Below, in pieces: positions 53,089-61,583 of a stretch of DNA of 64,000 nt (the stretch's first letter is position 1; each line of letters starts with the position of its first letter). Below the pieces are notes generated by a model that was not told the DNA's origin, searched no databases, and was given only the letters and a program-made list of their open reading frames with translations. The translations under genes were made by a program, and so were the position numbers. The stretch covers positions 1,364,001 through 1,428,000 of the forward strand of contig CAWHTG010000004.1 of NCBI GenBank assembly GCA_963832245.1, written 5' to 3'. The DNA is from JABDBE01 sp963832245 (lineage in GTDB: Bacteria; Acidobacteriota; Terriglobia; Terriglobales; Acidobacteriaceae).

Positions 53089-53262
53089 TATGTTGTTCTA
53101 TAATATCAGTGGTGAGAGAACGAGATCAAGGGGAAAGTGGATGGGCCCTGACGACGGTTCCCGAAATGGGAAATGTAAGGTGCGCGAACTGTGTGGGCCT
53201 TATGGCGCGAGACGATCTATAGCTGTGACATCTGGGGCTGTCTCCTTCGGAATATGGCGAAA

Positions 53263-53334
53263 CCCAGGTTAGCGCCCGAAAAAACGGTGTTACGAGCCTG
53301 AATATACAAGGAGCGGGCGCGAACCTGGGCCACC
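53263..53334. repeat. REP pair (BIME-like)
   Basis: CCCAGGTTAGCGCCCG (53263-53278) and CGGGCGCGAACCTGGG (53314-53329) are reverse complements with one mismatch. The right arm continues into GCGAACCTGGGCCACC (53319-53334), which is identical to 55090-55105 in the right end of the RAYT element. Confidence 0.8.
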
Positions 53335-53427
53335 TGGCCTGTATTTTGGGTGCATAAGGCCGTAAGTGTATAGTTCCCTAGCACTTTCGGACCTTCTACC
53401 GTATTCACATTGCTTCATGGAGTGACT

Positions 53428-54336
53428 ATGCGCCTCTCGTTGCTTCTGATTCTGTTTATCTCTCTACAGCAGCCAACTCCAAGTGCGCGGGAGATTAGTC
53501 AGCCAAAACAGCAGCAACCCGCCAGCGGCCAACAAACATCCGCACCCGACCAGCGCGGGACCGAGCAATCGCCTTTGGTGGTCAGAACAATACCAACCTC
53601 TAAGACACAAGAGGAAGCCGCCGAAGAGGCTAAGGATCGCAACGACAAGGCGGCGAATGATCGGCATATCGTGTGGTTTAGTGGAGCTCTTGTCATCATT
53701 GGATTTCTTCAATTCTTGGTTTATGCCTATCAAGCTAAAAAGCTGCGGGAGACTGTTGAGTCTGCCGGAGAACAAGCCGAAGCAATGGAGCGGCACATTG
53801 GAGAAGCAGCAAGATCGGCCACTGCGATGGAAACCATTGCTCAAGTAATTAAAGATGGAAATAAGCGCGTTATTCGTGCATACCTCACAGTCGTTACTCA
53901 CCGAGCTTTCTATCAAGAAAAAGGTGGTCCGGGGCAAGAGGACAAGAAATGGCAAGGCATTCCAAAATTGCTTAATACAGGTTTGACTGCTGCACGAAAA
54001 GTGCAAATCCACATTACTAGTGGGATACTTCCGAACCCAATACCCGCCAATCAAGTGTTTCCCATCAGAGAACCTGCCCAGCCAGAACCGGACCAAACCG
54101 TCGGGGCACACCAAGGGGCAGAAATGGTTGGAGGAATGACCAATGAAGTTGTTCCTGACCACGAAGTAGCCGCTACCAAGGAGGGGAACGGGAAATGTCT
54201 TTGCGTATGGGGGGTCGTTAGATACGAAGACATTTTTGGGGATGCCCACACTACCCACTTTGGACAGCAGTTGTTTTGGTGGCCGGACAATACAATCCAC
54301 GGACTCTATATACCGGGGCAAAATGATGCCGACTAG
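53428..54336 (+). CDS. Single-TM coiled-coil membrane protein
   Basis: 302 residues from ATG 53428, with GGAG 7 nt upstream. Signal-like hydrophobic start (MRLSLLLILFISLQQ), a Gln/Pro-rich linker and a TM segment (IVWFSGALVIIGFLQFLVYA). A coiled coil follows (LRETVESAGEQAEAMERHIG), then a beta-rich domain beginning RVIRAYLTVVTHRAF. The RAYL start after a TM/coiled coil is typical of a common uncharacterised proteobacterial/acidobacterial family. The open frame on the opposite strand is not preferred, since it lacks an SD and family resemblance. Confidence 0.72.
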   Translation: MRLSLLLILFISLQQPTPSAREISQPKQQQPASGQQTSAPDQRGTEQSPLVVRTIPTSKTQEEAAEEAKDRNDKAANDRHIVWFSGALVIIGFLQFLVYAYQAKKLRETVESAGEQAEAMERHIGEAARSATAMETIAQVIKDGNKRVIRAYLTVVTHRAFYQEKGGPGQEDKKWQGIPKLLNTGLTAARKVQIHITSGILPNPIPANQVFPIREPAQPEPDQTVGAHQGAEMVGGMTNEVVPDHEVAATKEGNGKCLCVWGVVRYEDIFGDAHTTHFGQQLFWWPDNTIHGLYIPGQNDAD

Positions 54337-54401
54337 CCCTGTCACGGCAAACCATGTCTGCACAAAAACTATGAGAGCTGCATAAGAACTAGCCTTCATA
54401 G

Positions 54402-55108
54402 GCCGGTGGCCCAGGTTCGCGAGCGGTGTGTGCGAGCTAACCCTTCGGCTTCGCTCAGGGCAGGCTCTGGGGTATGTTCAGACATCACTGCATTTGCGCG
54501 GGCCTGAGCGCGTTAAATGTTGTCATGCCTACAGGTCTGCGACGCTTCCAGCAGTCCGGACAATCTCATTTTGTAACTTTCACTTGCTATCATCGGCGAG
54601 CGTACTTCGATCTTCCTGATGTCTGCGATCTATTTGTTCAGTGCCTGGAGAGTATGCGCGGCCGCTTCGCCATGTGCGTCTACGGATACGTTGTCATGCC
54701 GGAACATGTTCACCTCTTGCTTAACGAGCCCGGGCAGGGAATGCTGGCGGATGCAATCCACTTGCTGAAATTGTCGTTTGCGAAACGCGTGCCTTGGCTG
54801 GTCGATTCACACTCCGGCGTATTCTGGCAGAAGCGATACCACGATCGGAACGTCAGGGATGAGCGAGAGTTCGCGGAAAAATTGCGCTATCTGCACCGGA
54901 ATCCTGTGAAGCGTGGGTTGGTGAAACAGCCGGGAGACTGGAAGTGGAGCAGTTTCCGTCATTATGCGCTGCGGGAGGTCGGAGTGGTCGAGATCGAGTC
55001 GGAATGGACGGCCAGAGATCGCGAGACAGCGGCCCAAGGCGGAGCTGCGAGGGTGTTTCTGTTACCAGGTTAGCTCGCACAACCCGCTCGCGAACCTGGG
55101 CCACCGGC
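54402..55108 (+). mobile_element. REP-associated tyrosine transposase element with 41-bp inverted ends
   Basis: The left end (54402-54442) and right end (55068-55108) are inverted copies identical at 39 of 41 positions, starting GCCGGTGGCCCAGGTTCGCG. They flank one RAYT gene, whose TAG stop lies inside the right end. A REP pair with the same 16-base core is 1.07 kb upstream. Such RAYT-REP loci are domesticated IS200-like relatives thought to spread REP sequences. Confidence 0.88.
54525..55073 (+). CDS. REP-associated tyrosine transposase (RAYT, Y1 HUH family)
   Basis: 182 residues from ATG 54525 (MPTGLRRFQQSGQSHFVTFT, the usual RAYT start). The HUH motif is H61-V-H63 in VMPEHVHLLL. The catalytic Tyr is expected in LRYLHRNPVKRGLV. 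FWQKRYHDRNV and WKWSSFRHY are RAYT signatures. It nicks single-stranded REP DNA. It appears complete and so potentially active. Confidence 0.92.
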   Translation: MPTGLRRFQQSGQSHFVTFTCYHRRAYFDLPDVCDLFVQCLESMRGRFAMCVYGYVVMPEHVHLLLNEPGQGMLADAIHLLKLSFAKRVPWLVDSHSGVFWQKRYHDRNVRDEREFAEKLRYLHRNPVKRGLVKQPGDWKWSSFRHYALREVGVVEIESEWTARDRETAAQGGAARVFLLPG

Positions 55109-55267
55109 AAGAGTAAGGATCGGATGGGACTATTTCCGCGACGTTAGGATGGGGCACCCGGCGAACCTGTCTCACTTGTTGTGAACAGGAGGTAGCGATC
55201 AAACCCCCCTTCAAAGGTCAATGAGCTTTATCGCGATTTTGAACAGTTAGCAAAAAACCGCACGGCC

Positions 55268-55741
55268 TCAGAATTTAGAGTCGTTCACTTCTAGCCAGTA
55301 TCCATCGGGATCCTGAAAATAGATCTGTCTTACTCCGTCAGGCCGAACGCCGGCAGTCTGGTGACCTGAGAGTGTGGAGTTGCGGTATGTCACATGGGTT
55401 TGGTCAAGGTGAGTCATGAAATCGGGCACTGAAGCGACCCGAAATGCCAAGTGAACGTCAATGTCGCGCGTGGGTTGATCCGCGGCGTCAGCGATGATGT
55501 GAAGTTGCTCGTGCGCGCCTATGCGAAACCAAACGTGTCGGCCGTCCTTGAAGGGATCGGGATTCCTTGCTAAACCCATCACCCTTTCATAGAACTCCGC
55601 GCTTTTTTGCAGGTCATGCACATGCAGCGCCGCGTGATCAAATTCTGGAGGTTTGGTCGCTGTGCTGGACTGCGAAAACCCGAACGAGCCGAGCATAAGA
55701 ACAGCTACTGAGGAAAGGAAGGCAATCGTGTCTTTCTTCAT
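55268..55741 (-). CDS. Exported VOC (glyoxalase/dioxygenase-fold) protein
   Basis: 157 residues. Signal peptide MKKDTIAFLSSVAVLMLGSF, unusual for this mostly cytoplasmic superfamily. A VOC domain follows: FDHAALHVHDLQKSAEFYER, then HVWFRIGAHEQLHI, DVHLAFRVASVPDFM and the end motif QIYFQDPDGYWLEVND. Metal ligands probably His in DHAALHV and Glu in YWLEVND. Substrate unknown. Confidence 0.85.
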   Translation of the reverse strand: MKKDTIAFLSSVAVLMLGSFGFSQSSTATKPPEFDHAALHVHDLQKSAEFYERVMGLARNPDPFKDGRHVWFRIGAHEQLHIIADAADQPTRDIDVHLAFRVASVPDFMTHLDQTHVTYRNSTLSGHQTAGVRPDGVRQIYFQDPDGYWLEVNDSKF

Positions 55742-55914
55742 GGTGGACGCATCTTACGCCGGTCAGCGACGGCATGCAAAGACTCCAGGGACATTCGCGT
55801 AGGCCCGGAAGACGTAACTGTTGCAACCAGGCCACAGCACTCATTGACCTACCACGCCCCTCGTTCCATGGTCGATGAGTGAAATGGGCATTTTGCAACA
55901 GTTGAGATGAGAGG

Positions 55915-56643
55915 CTATTTTCTTCCGCGTGCCAACTCGCCTAACGTTTCGGGCTGCACCGTAATCACATCCGGGCCAGTGATCTGGCCGGTGATGATCG
56001 CCTTGTTGGGGATGGTCTCGTAGGCGTAGCCAGTCAGGGTCGCGCTCACATCGTCGAATTGCCGACGGTGCCCGAGCGTGACGCTGAGTCTGGCCCAGCC
56101 GTAGTGAACTTTGCCGTGAACGACGAACTTTAGTCCCAAATATCGATCTCTGACACCCTTACCTTTGCCGGCCCACGGGCCCAGGTCGGAATACTGGCTG
56201 CTGCGGCCGTTGAAAAGCTCCACTGCCATAAATGGGTGATGAACGGGGAATTTGCGTTTTGGTCCGATTCGGGCGCCTGCGGGCAAAGCGAAGGCAGCAG
56301 AAAAAAAATAGCCGCTGCTTGACTTAAAACGTCTCCCGGCGACCGCGTTGTCGGTGTTGCGGTATCCGGATGCGTCGAGCCCTATCTTGAAGTACGAGCC
56401 CGCGTACCACGTCGTGCGCAGTACAAAATCCTTGATGCCGTCGTGGTTGAGATCAATGTATAGGGGAACGCCTGCGCGCGTCACTTGATGCGTTTCCGTA
56501 TAGACAACTTTCGCCTCGGAGGCCCGGGCCAGCGCCAGCACACTCACTCCGGCTGCGCTTGCTGCCAGAGCATACGTATTGAGTTGCCGGCTAAGGGAAT
56601 CGGAAATTTTGAATGTCTTACGGGACTGGGGAGCGCTGGACAT
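55915..56643 (-). CDS. Secreted protein with Ca-binding-type repeat
   Basis: 242 residues with GGAGGAGG-type SD at 56643. A twin-start N-terminus (SDSLSRQLNTYALAASAAGV) is followed by a secretion segment to about residue 43 (EAK). LYIDLNHDGIKDFVLRT is a dockerin/FG-GAP-like DxNxDGxxD calcium loop. The body is beta-rich and ends LGELARGRK after a Pro-rich QPETLGE. This pattern recurs in Acidobacteriota secreted proteins of unknown role. Divergent from the YVTN/phosphoesterase gene. Confidence 0.72.
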   Translation of the reverse strand: MSSAPQSRKTFKISDSLSRQLNTYALAASAAGVSVLALARASEAKVVYTETHQVTRAGVPLYIDLNHDGIKDFVLRTTWYAGSYFKIGLDASGYRNTDNAVAGRRFKSSSGYFFSAAFALPAGARIGPKRKFPVHHPFMAVELFNGRSSQYSDLGPWAGKGKGVRDRYLGLKFVVHGKVHYGWARLSVTLGHRRQFDDVSATLTGYAYETIPNKAIITGQITGPDVITVQPETLGELARGRK

Positions 56644-56865
56644 AAGTCCTCCTCCGAAGGTGTTTCATTATCGTCCGGCTCGACAATCCGCGAGAAAAAC
56701 TTCCTCCCATTTAACGAAAAATTCACCGGATTGTCACAGAGCCGTCACAAGTCGTCTGTAAAGATTAGCGCTGGTAAGTTTAGCCCCGGTCGTATTTCCA
56801 CCCCGATGTCGCACAGCCGATCCCGTTGCGTGATGAAAAAAATCCAAGGATGAGGAGAACGGTAC

Positions 56866-59763
56866 ATGTCCCGAAAAACGGCTCAAAATAACTCTCGAAA
56901 AAAACCCCGAAACAAATCTCGGATCAACCGTTTGCGTCCGCTCGCCGGCCTGCTGGCGGCGGGGCTGAGCCTTCCCGGGCTCGCCGCTGCTCAGTCCCAG
57001 GAGTACCCGACCTACGTCACCGGCCCGCAGCCGAACGGCTCATGGGTGGTCAGCGACGGCCAGGTCATAACCCCAGCCGGTATGCAAGTCAACCTTGGCG
57101 TCCGGGTCCGCGCGAAGGCCATCGCGCTGAATCCCAATACCAAAACTCACACCGCCGCCGTCCTCACCCTGGGCGTGAGCTCGTCGGACGTCACCGCGGG
57201 AGCCGTCGAAGTGCTCGACACCAATACCGGCGTTGTCCTGCAAAACTACATCACGTTCGGAACGGATTCGAGCGGCAGCTATAGTGGCATCGCCTATTCG
57301 GCGGACGGCAAGCACCTGGTGTTCAGCCAGGACAGCAGCAATGTCACCATCTCCAAGGTCACGGAAGAGGGCTTGCTGGAAGACGACGCACAGGTCAGCG
57401 TGCCGCCGAACAATTCCTTCATCACCTGCTTTAAGAACAGCCCTCCGGGCTCTTACGGCGTACCCTGCGGCACGTTCTATAGTCCGAGCACTTCTTATCC
57501 CGGCGGCATCGCGCTCTCAGCGGATGGCAAGAGCGCCTACGCCCTGCTGGACCAGAATGATACGCTCGCCCAGATCGACCTTACCACGCACACGGAGGGT
57601 GAGCAGATCCGCGTCGGCAACGCGCCGCACAGCATCGTGATCGACAGCAAGGGCACGACCGCCTACGTCAGCAACGAGGGTGGCCGGGCCGCTACGGAGA
57701 AGGACTTCCAGATCTGGTCCGCCGGCACTGAAATTGTCGCCGACCCATTTGTTGGCGCTGCGGTTACCGGTACTGTCTCTGTGGTTGATCTACCCTCGAT
57801 GAAGGTCACCGCTGAGATCTCGACCGGTGGTCTGCACCCGACCGGGTTAGCGTTCTACGGACGCTACCTGTTGGTCGCCAATACTTATAGCGACACCATC
57901 TCGGTGATCGACACGGCCACCAACAAAGTGGCTTGGACGATCGACCTTGGGCTGCCGATCGGAGTGCCCGCCGAACACAAACCGGCTTATGGTGCCGCGC
58001 CGAACTCGATCGCCGTCGATGCCACGAAGGGCGTTGCCTACGTCGCCCTCTACAATGCAAACGCGATCGGGGTCGTCAACCTCAACAAAGGCGTGAAGAA
58101 CCCCGTCATAGGCATGATCCCGGTAGCCTATGCGCCGAGCTCGGTCGTGCTGGACAGGGTCAGTAACACGCTCATCGTTGCCAACGACAAGGGCATCGGC
58201 ACGCGTTATTCGTTCGAGTGCGACTACAACGTCTGCGACTACAATACCCACCAGGACAATGGCACCGTCAGCATGGTCCGCGTGCCGGATAGCGGGACCT
58301 TGAAGGAGATGTCGAAAAAGGTTTTCGAGAACAACCACTGGGATTTGACGGAAAATATCAAGTCTGCCTCCGGTGGCAACCCGAATACCAAGCCAGTCCC
58401 AATCCCGGCCAAGATCGGCGATCCGTCGCTGATCAAGCACGTGTTCCTGATCGTCCGTGAAAACCGCACGTATGATCAGATCCTGGGCGACGTGGCCGCC
58501 GGCAATGGCGACCCCTCCTTGGCAGTGTTCGGCTACGACGGCAAGACGCACCTAGACACTCCGAACGCGCACAAACTGGTGAAGCGCTTCCCTCTCTTCG
58601 ACAATTTCTACGACCCCAGCCGCCAGTCGGCTGACGGTCATCAGTGGATCACCGAGGGCATGGCGCCCTACGCCGACGACATCCAGTCTCCTGACTGGGT
58701 CCGCAGCTATCCAGGGGGGAACGCCGGCGATGCACTCGCCTATCAGAAAAAGGGCTTCCTGTTCTCGGAAGCGGAGGCCGCTGGTCTGCCGGTAAAGCTC
58801 TACGGCGAATACGTCGAGGGCGATACGTTCAAACAGCCAAACGGGTCGACCAGCGAGCCGAGCTGGAGCGACTTTTACCTCGACTCGCAGATCTTCGAGG
58901 CTGGAAAAGAGAAGACGCTGTACTATCAGAACACGGTCAGGGCGGAGTCCTCTATCCCAGCCGTGTATAAGCACCTCATCAAGAACTTCCCGCAGTTCGA
59001 TCTGGGCATCCCCGACCAGTTCCGCGTCGATCTGTGGGTGCAGGACTTCAATAATGACGTCAAGGCCGGTACGGTGCCCGCGTTGAGCATCCTGTGGATA
59101 ATGTGCGACCACACCGGCGGCCCGCCCACGGTGGACGCCGAACAGGCCGATAACGACTTGGCGGTTGGGCGCATAATCGACTACATCAGCCACAGCCCAG
59201 TCTGGTCCTCGTCGGCGATCTTCATGGAGGAAGACGACGCGCAGAACGGCGTCGACCACATCGACGGTCATCGCAGCCCAGGCTATATCGTCAGCCCGTA
59301 CGCCGTGCAGTTCGGACGCACCCAACCCTACTACTACACGCAGGTCAACATGACTCGGACGATGGAGCAAATCCTCGGTCTGACGCCCATGAACCAGTTC
59401 GACCTCATCGCCTCGCCGATGAGGACGGCTTTCGTAAAGGGCATGCCGCCCAAGAAGAACTTCCTGCCCTGGACACACGTACCGAACCAGGTCCCGCTGG
59501 ACCAAGGCGTTACACCGGGCGCAGACAACCCAACGGACAGCCCGAAGGTCAAGGCCCTGAGGGCAGGTTGGCTCCAGAAGAAGGCGGAGATCTTCGCCGG
59601 GAAACTGACCAAGCCCGACTCCGAAGACCCGGACACTGTCAACCATCTGAACTGGTACATGTCCACCGGGTTTAAGCGGCCCTATCCCGGCGAGAGCGCG
59701 GTTCGCCCGCCGAGCGACTTCAACAACCCCGCACCCTCCGGGGACGGCGACGGGGACGACTAA
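56866..59763 (+). CDS. YVTN beta-propeller / phosphoesterase (phospholipase C-like) exported protein
   Basis: 965 residues. Basic N-terminus and signal peptide (to ~43, GLAAAQS). YVTN/NHL-type beta-propeller repeats (~45-480) include VFSQDSSNVTISKV, AYVSNEGGRA and LLVANTYSDTISVIDTATNK. The alkaline-phosphatase-superfamily phosphoesterase domain (~520-870) has HVFLIVRENRTYDQILGD with catalytic-site residues, and LFDNFYDPSRQSADGHQWIT and MEEDDAQNGVDHIDGHRSP. It hydrolyses phosphate esters outside the cytoplasm; the propeller may bind substrate or partner. It ends in Asp/Gly (GDGDGDD). GC-rich codon use resembles the sulfotransferase gene. Confidence 0.88.
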   Translation: MSRKTAQNNSRKKPRNKSRINRLRPLAGLLAAGLSLPGLAAAQSQEYPTYVTGPQPNGSWVVSDGQVITPAGMQVNLGVRVRAKAIALNPNTKTHTAAVLTLGVSSSDVTAGAVEVLDTNTGVVLQNYITFGTDSSGSYSGIAYSADGKHLVFSQDSSNVTISKVTEEGLLEDDAQVSVPPNNSFITCFKNSPPGSYGVPCGTFYSPSTSYPGGIALSADGKSAYALLDQNDTLAQIDLTTHTEGEQIRVGNAPHSIVIDSKGTTAYVSNEGGRAATEKDFQIWSAGTEIVADPFVGAAVTGTVSVVDLPSMKVTAEISTGGLHPTGLAFYGRYLLVANTYSDTISVIDTATNKVAWTIDLGLPIGVPAEHKPAYGAAPNSIAVDATKGVAYVALYNANAIGVVNLNKGVKNPVIGMIPVAYAPSSVVLDRVSNTLIVANDKGIGTRYSFECDYNVCDYNTHQDNGTVSMVRVPDSGTLKEMSKKVFENNHWDLTENIKSASGGNPNTKPVPIPAKIGDPSLIKHVFLIVRENRTYDQILGDVAAGNGDPSLAVFGYDGKTHLDTPNAHKLVKRFPLFDNFYDPSRQSADGHQWITEGMAPYADDIQSPDWVRSYPGGNAGDALAYQKKGFLFSEAEAAGLPVKLYGEYVEGDTFKQPNGSTSEPSWSDFYLDSQIFEAGKEKTLYYQNTVRAESSIPAVYKHLIKNFPQFDLGIPDQFRVDLWVQDFNNDVKAGTVPALSILWIMCDHTGGPPTVDAEQADNDLAVGRIIDYISHSPVWSSSAIFMEEDDAQNGVDHIDGHRSPGYIVSPYAVQFGRTQPYYYTQVNMTRTMEQILGLTPMNQFDLIASPMRTAFVKGMPPKKNFLPWTHVPNQVPLDQGVTPGADNPTDSPKVKALRAGWLQKKAEIFAGKLTKPDSEDPDTVNHLNWYMSTGFKRPYPGESAVRPPSDFNNPAPSGDGDGDD

Positions 59764-60162
59764 AAACACGTTCCGACTACAACGGCCCCTCTCCCCGATC
59801 ACCGGGGAGAGGGTTCAAATTCAAAGTTGCAAGCTATGTCTCAGCACAATTTGTGAGGCGGATGCGCCGTGCTTAACGCGATTCCCCGGCCTCCGGCACT
59901 TGACTAATCGAAAGGGCATTTGGTTCCACCCCCGTCGAATTTCAGTGACCGACCCCCTACGGTTATGACACTCTGGTTCGAGGACACTCGATGTGCCGCA
60001 TCTCGCCGCTGAATATGACGAAGATCACATCGGGGTTAGTGAGCGGCTTTCAGGAATGGACGGCCGACAGAAAGCGGCACCATCCAGTCTTCCTGGGGCT
60101 TCGCGTACAGCGGCCCGATCGATGTGCTGGTCGAATTCCGATCGAATCTGGAGGAATGAGGT
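59764..60162. other. Gene-free stretch after the phosphoesterase gene
   Basis: It contains the hairpin at 59787-59813. Near 60043-60159 a frame without start codon encodes SSWGFAYSGPIDVLVEFRSN and stops at 60157, perhaps the tail of a degraded upstream gene. Nothing else supported. Confidence 0.4.
59787..59813. terminator. 10-bp perfect stem, no T-tract
   Basis: CCCTCTCCCC (59787-59796) pairs with GGGGAGAGGG (59804-59813) around GATCACC, 24 nt after the phosphoesterase stop. The tail is TTCAAATTC, so this is a stabilising or bidirectional terminator-like hairpin. Confidence 0.55.
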
Positions 60163-60348
60163 ATGGCGAAATTAGAAATTGTCTGGTGGAATTCAGAACG
60201 TGTGAAGCACATTACGCGGCGGCACAATCTCGAAAGACGCGGCAGCCACGCGTTGTACGTCCTGCAGGAATTCGTACACGACGGAAACCTTGGTTACTGG
60301 ACAAACATTTCCGATTTAGAAGTTCTTGTTGGCGGCTGCGTCGCCTAG
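60163..60348 (+). CDS. Possible small protein
   Basis: 61 residues with GGAGG and GAGG just upstream of the ATG. MAKLEIVWWNSERVKHITRR recalls the start of BrnT/DUF4258-type toxins, while HALYVLQEFVHDGNLGYWTN fits no family I recognise. The preceding frame ends 6 nt before the ATG (LVEFRSNLEE stop), which resembles an operon junction with a degraded upstream gene. Low confidence. Confidence 0.35.
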   Translation: MAKLEIVWWNSERVKHITRRHNLERRGSHALYVLQEFVHDGNLGYWTNISDLEVLVGGCVA

Positions 60349-60440
60349 AACAGACTGTGGGGCAACGGAAAGCCGATAATCTGCCTGCAAGGGCGTTGGC
60401 GAGCCGTGATCACTAAGATACGACGGGAATAGTCCCTTGG

Positions 60441-61523
60441 TCAGTATCGTTTGATTATGAATACGGTCTTGTCATCAATTAGATCTTCTTCGCCGATCTG
60501 TCGTAAACGGTCGTCTCGTGTCACCGCACATTCCAGCAAAGCGTTGCATATGTCTTTTGCCGGCAGCAGGCAGTGCTCGCGCATTACCGCTTCGAGCTTG
60601 CCCCGGTCCTCAGCATCGCTGCCGTCGTAAACCCCGTCGGTGTAAAGGAAAAGAGTGTCTCCTGGACGCATCAAAGTGATCTCCGCGACATCGGAGGAGT
60701 TCGCCTGCCTTTGCCGGAAGTGCATGGAGAGATACCGCTTCCGGTCCGGATGATCTTCAGGAATTTCCAAGCCCAGCGGCAGAAATTGCACCATCCGGCT
60801 CTTGTCAACCTCTATGAACCTGGCAGACCCCGCGGAGAACACGAGCGGCGGGGGATGTCCGAAATTCACGAAACGGAAAAGTCCGCAAGGATGCACTTCG
60901 CCGTAGAGCATGGTGGCAATCTCGCGTGCCATTTCTTTCTCGCTTCTACCCAGCGCATTGCGAGCCGTGACAGACTGCGCCAATCGGAGATTGATATTGT
61001 CAAATAGCGACGGCGTCGTTTTACCATGTCGATCAAGTTCGGCGAGCATCAACGCATGAAAGGTGTCGTGAACGGTCGAGGCGATCTTTGCTGAGATGAT
61101 CCCATGTCCTTGAGCGTCCACCAGCAGAACGCCCGCAATCTCATAGAGTTCGTGCAGATCTTCGGCGATTCGTATCTGTTCTGAACTTAGCGCTTCCCTG
61201 TACTCGGTTTCCATTTCGACTCTGTAGTCTGGCTTTGACTTTAACCATTCCACATGATCGTCCACGGAATTGCGCGGCGGCGCACCTGGTGGCAGCAGTT
61301 CGAGAAACTCTTTCGAGAGCTTCCGCGCCTGCTGAATGCGCGCATCCAGGTCGTATCGCTGTTGAAAATTTATGTATTCATACAGGTCGCCGCCGACGGT
61401 TCCAGCGGGCACCGAGTTACCGTACATCTCGATGCCAGGCAGATGCGGAATCGCTCCTTCGACAGGCATCAGCCTCTTGCGCAAATATTCATCGATTGTT
61501 GGCTCACTGTAGCCGCTAGCCAT
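60441..61523 (-). CDS. SpoIIE/RsbU-type PP2C phosphatase
   Basis: 360 residues. Unlike most family members it has no obvious sensor domain; the phosphatase begins almost at the N-terminus. Metal-binding Asp residues are visible: D46 in VGGDLYEY, Asp in LLVDAQGHGIISA, YTDGVYDGSDAED and DLIDDKTVFIIK. A ~70-residue helical insert (ARIQQARKLSKEFLELLPPG onward) lies between the first two motifs. It likely dephosphorylates an anti-anti-sigma factor; no STAS partner is nearby. Confidence 0.85.
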   Translation of the reverse strand: MASGYSEPTIDEYLRKRLMPVEGAIPHLPGIEMYGNSVPAGTVGGDLYEYINFQQRYDLDARIQQARKLSKEFLELLPPGAPPRNSVDDHVEWLKSKPDYRVEMETEYREALSSEQIRIAEDLHELYEIAGVLLVDAQGHGIISAKIASTVHDTFHALMLAELDRHGKTTPSLFDNINLRLAQSVTARNALGRSEKEMAREIATMLYGEVHPCGLFRFVNFGHPPPLVFSAGSARFIEVDKSRMVQFLPLGLEIPEDHPDRKRYLSMHFRQRQANSSDVAEITLMRPGDTLFLYTDGVYDGSDAEDRGKLEAVMREHCLLPAKDICNALLECAVTRDDRLRQIGEEDLIDDKTVFIIKRY

Positions 61524-61583
61524 TAAAGAATCCTACTCTTGCGTGCCGCTTCCGACAGCATTTGTGAAATTCCTTCTACGCAC

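Larger units (their letters stand above)
52761..53427. other. Gene-free region with hairpins, promoter-like signal and REP pair
   Basis: An AT-rich tail follows the sulfotransferase, with CTGCAC/GTGCAG (52769-52788) as a weak terminator candidate. A perfect hairpin GACGAAGG-6 nt-CCTTCGTC lies at 52981-53002, then the promoter/operator at 53056-53088 and the REP pair at 53263-53334. Open frames of 60-104 codons here lack recognisable sequence. A small RNA from the 53078 promoter is possible but unproven. Confidence 0.5.

Noticed and set aside
52908..53272. Small frames in the region upstream of the REP pair
   Set aside because: No SD, no family resemblance and overlapping frames. Described as gene-free instead.
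53464..54399. Long open frame (311 codons) on the minus strand opposite the membrane gene at 53428
   Set aside because: The plus-strand gene has a good SD, signal/TM architecture and a recognisable family layout. The antisense frame lacks an SD and family resemblance.
59072..59802. Large minus-strand frame (58552-59802) opposite the phosphoesterase gene
   Set aside because: It is a by-product of GC-rich codon use on the plus strand. The plus-strand protein has signal peptide, propeller repeats and phosphoesterase motifs.
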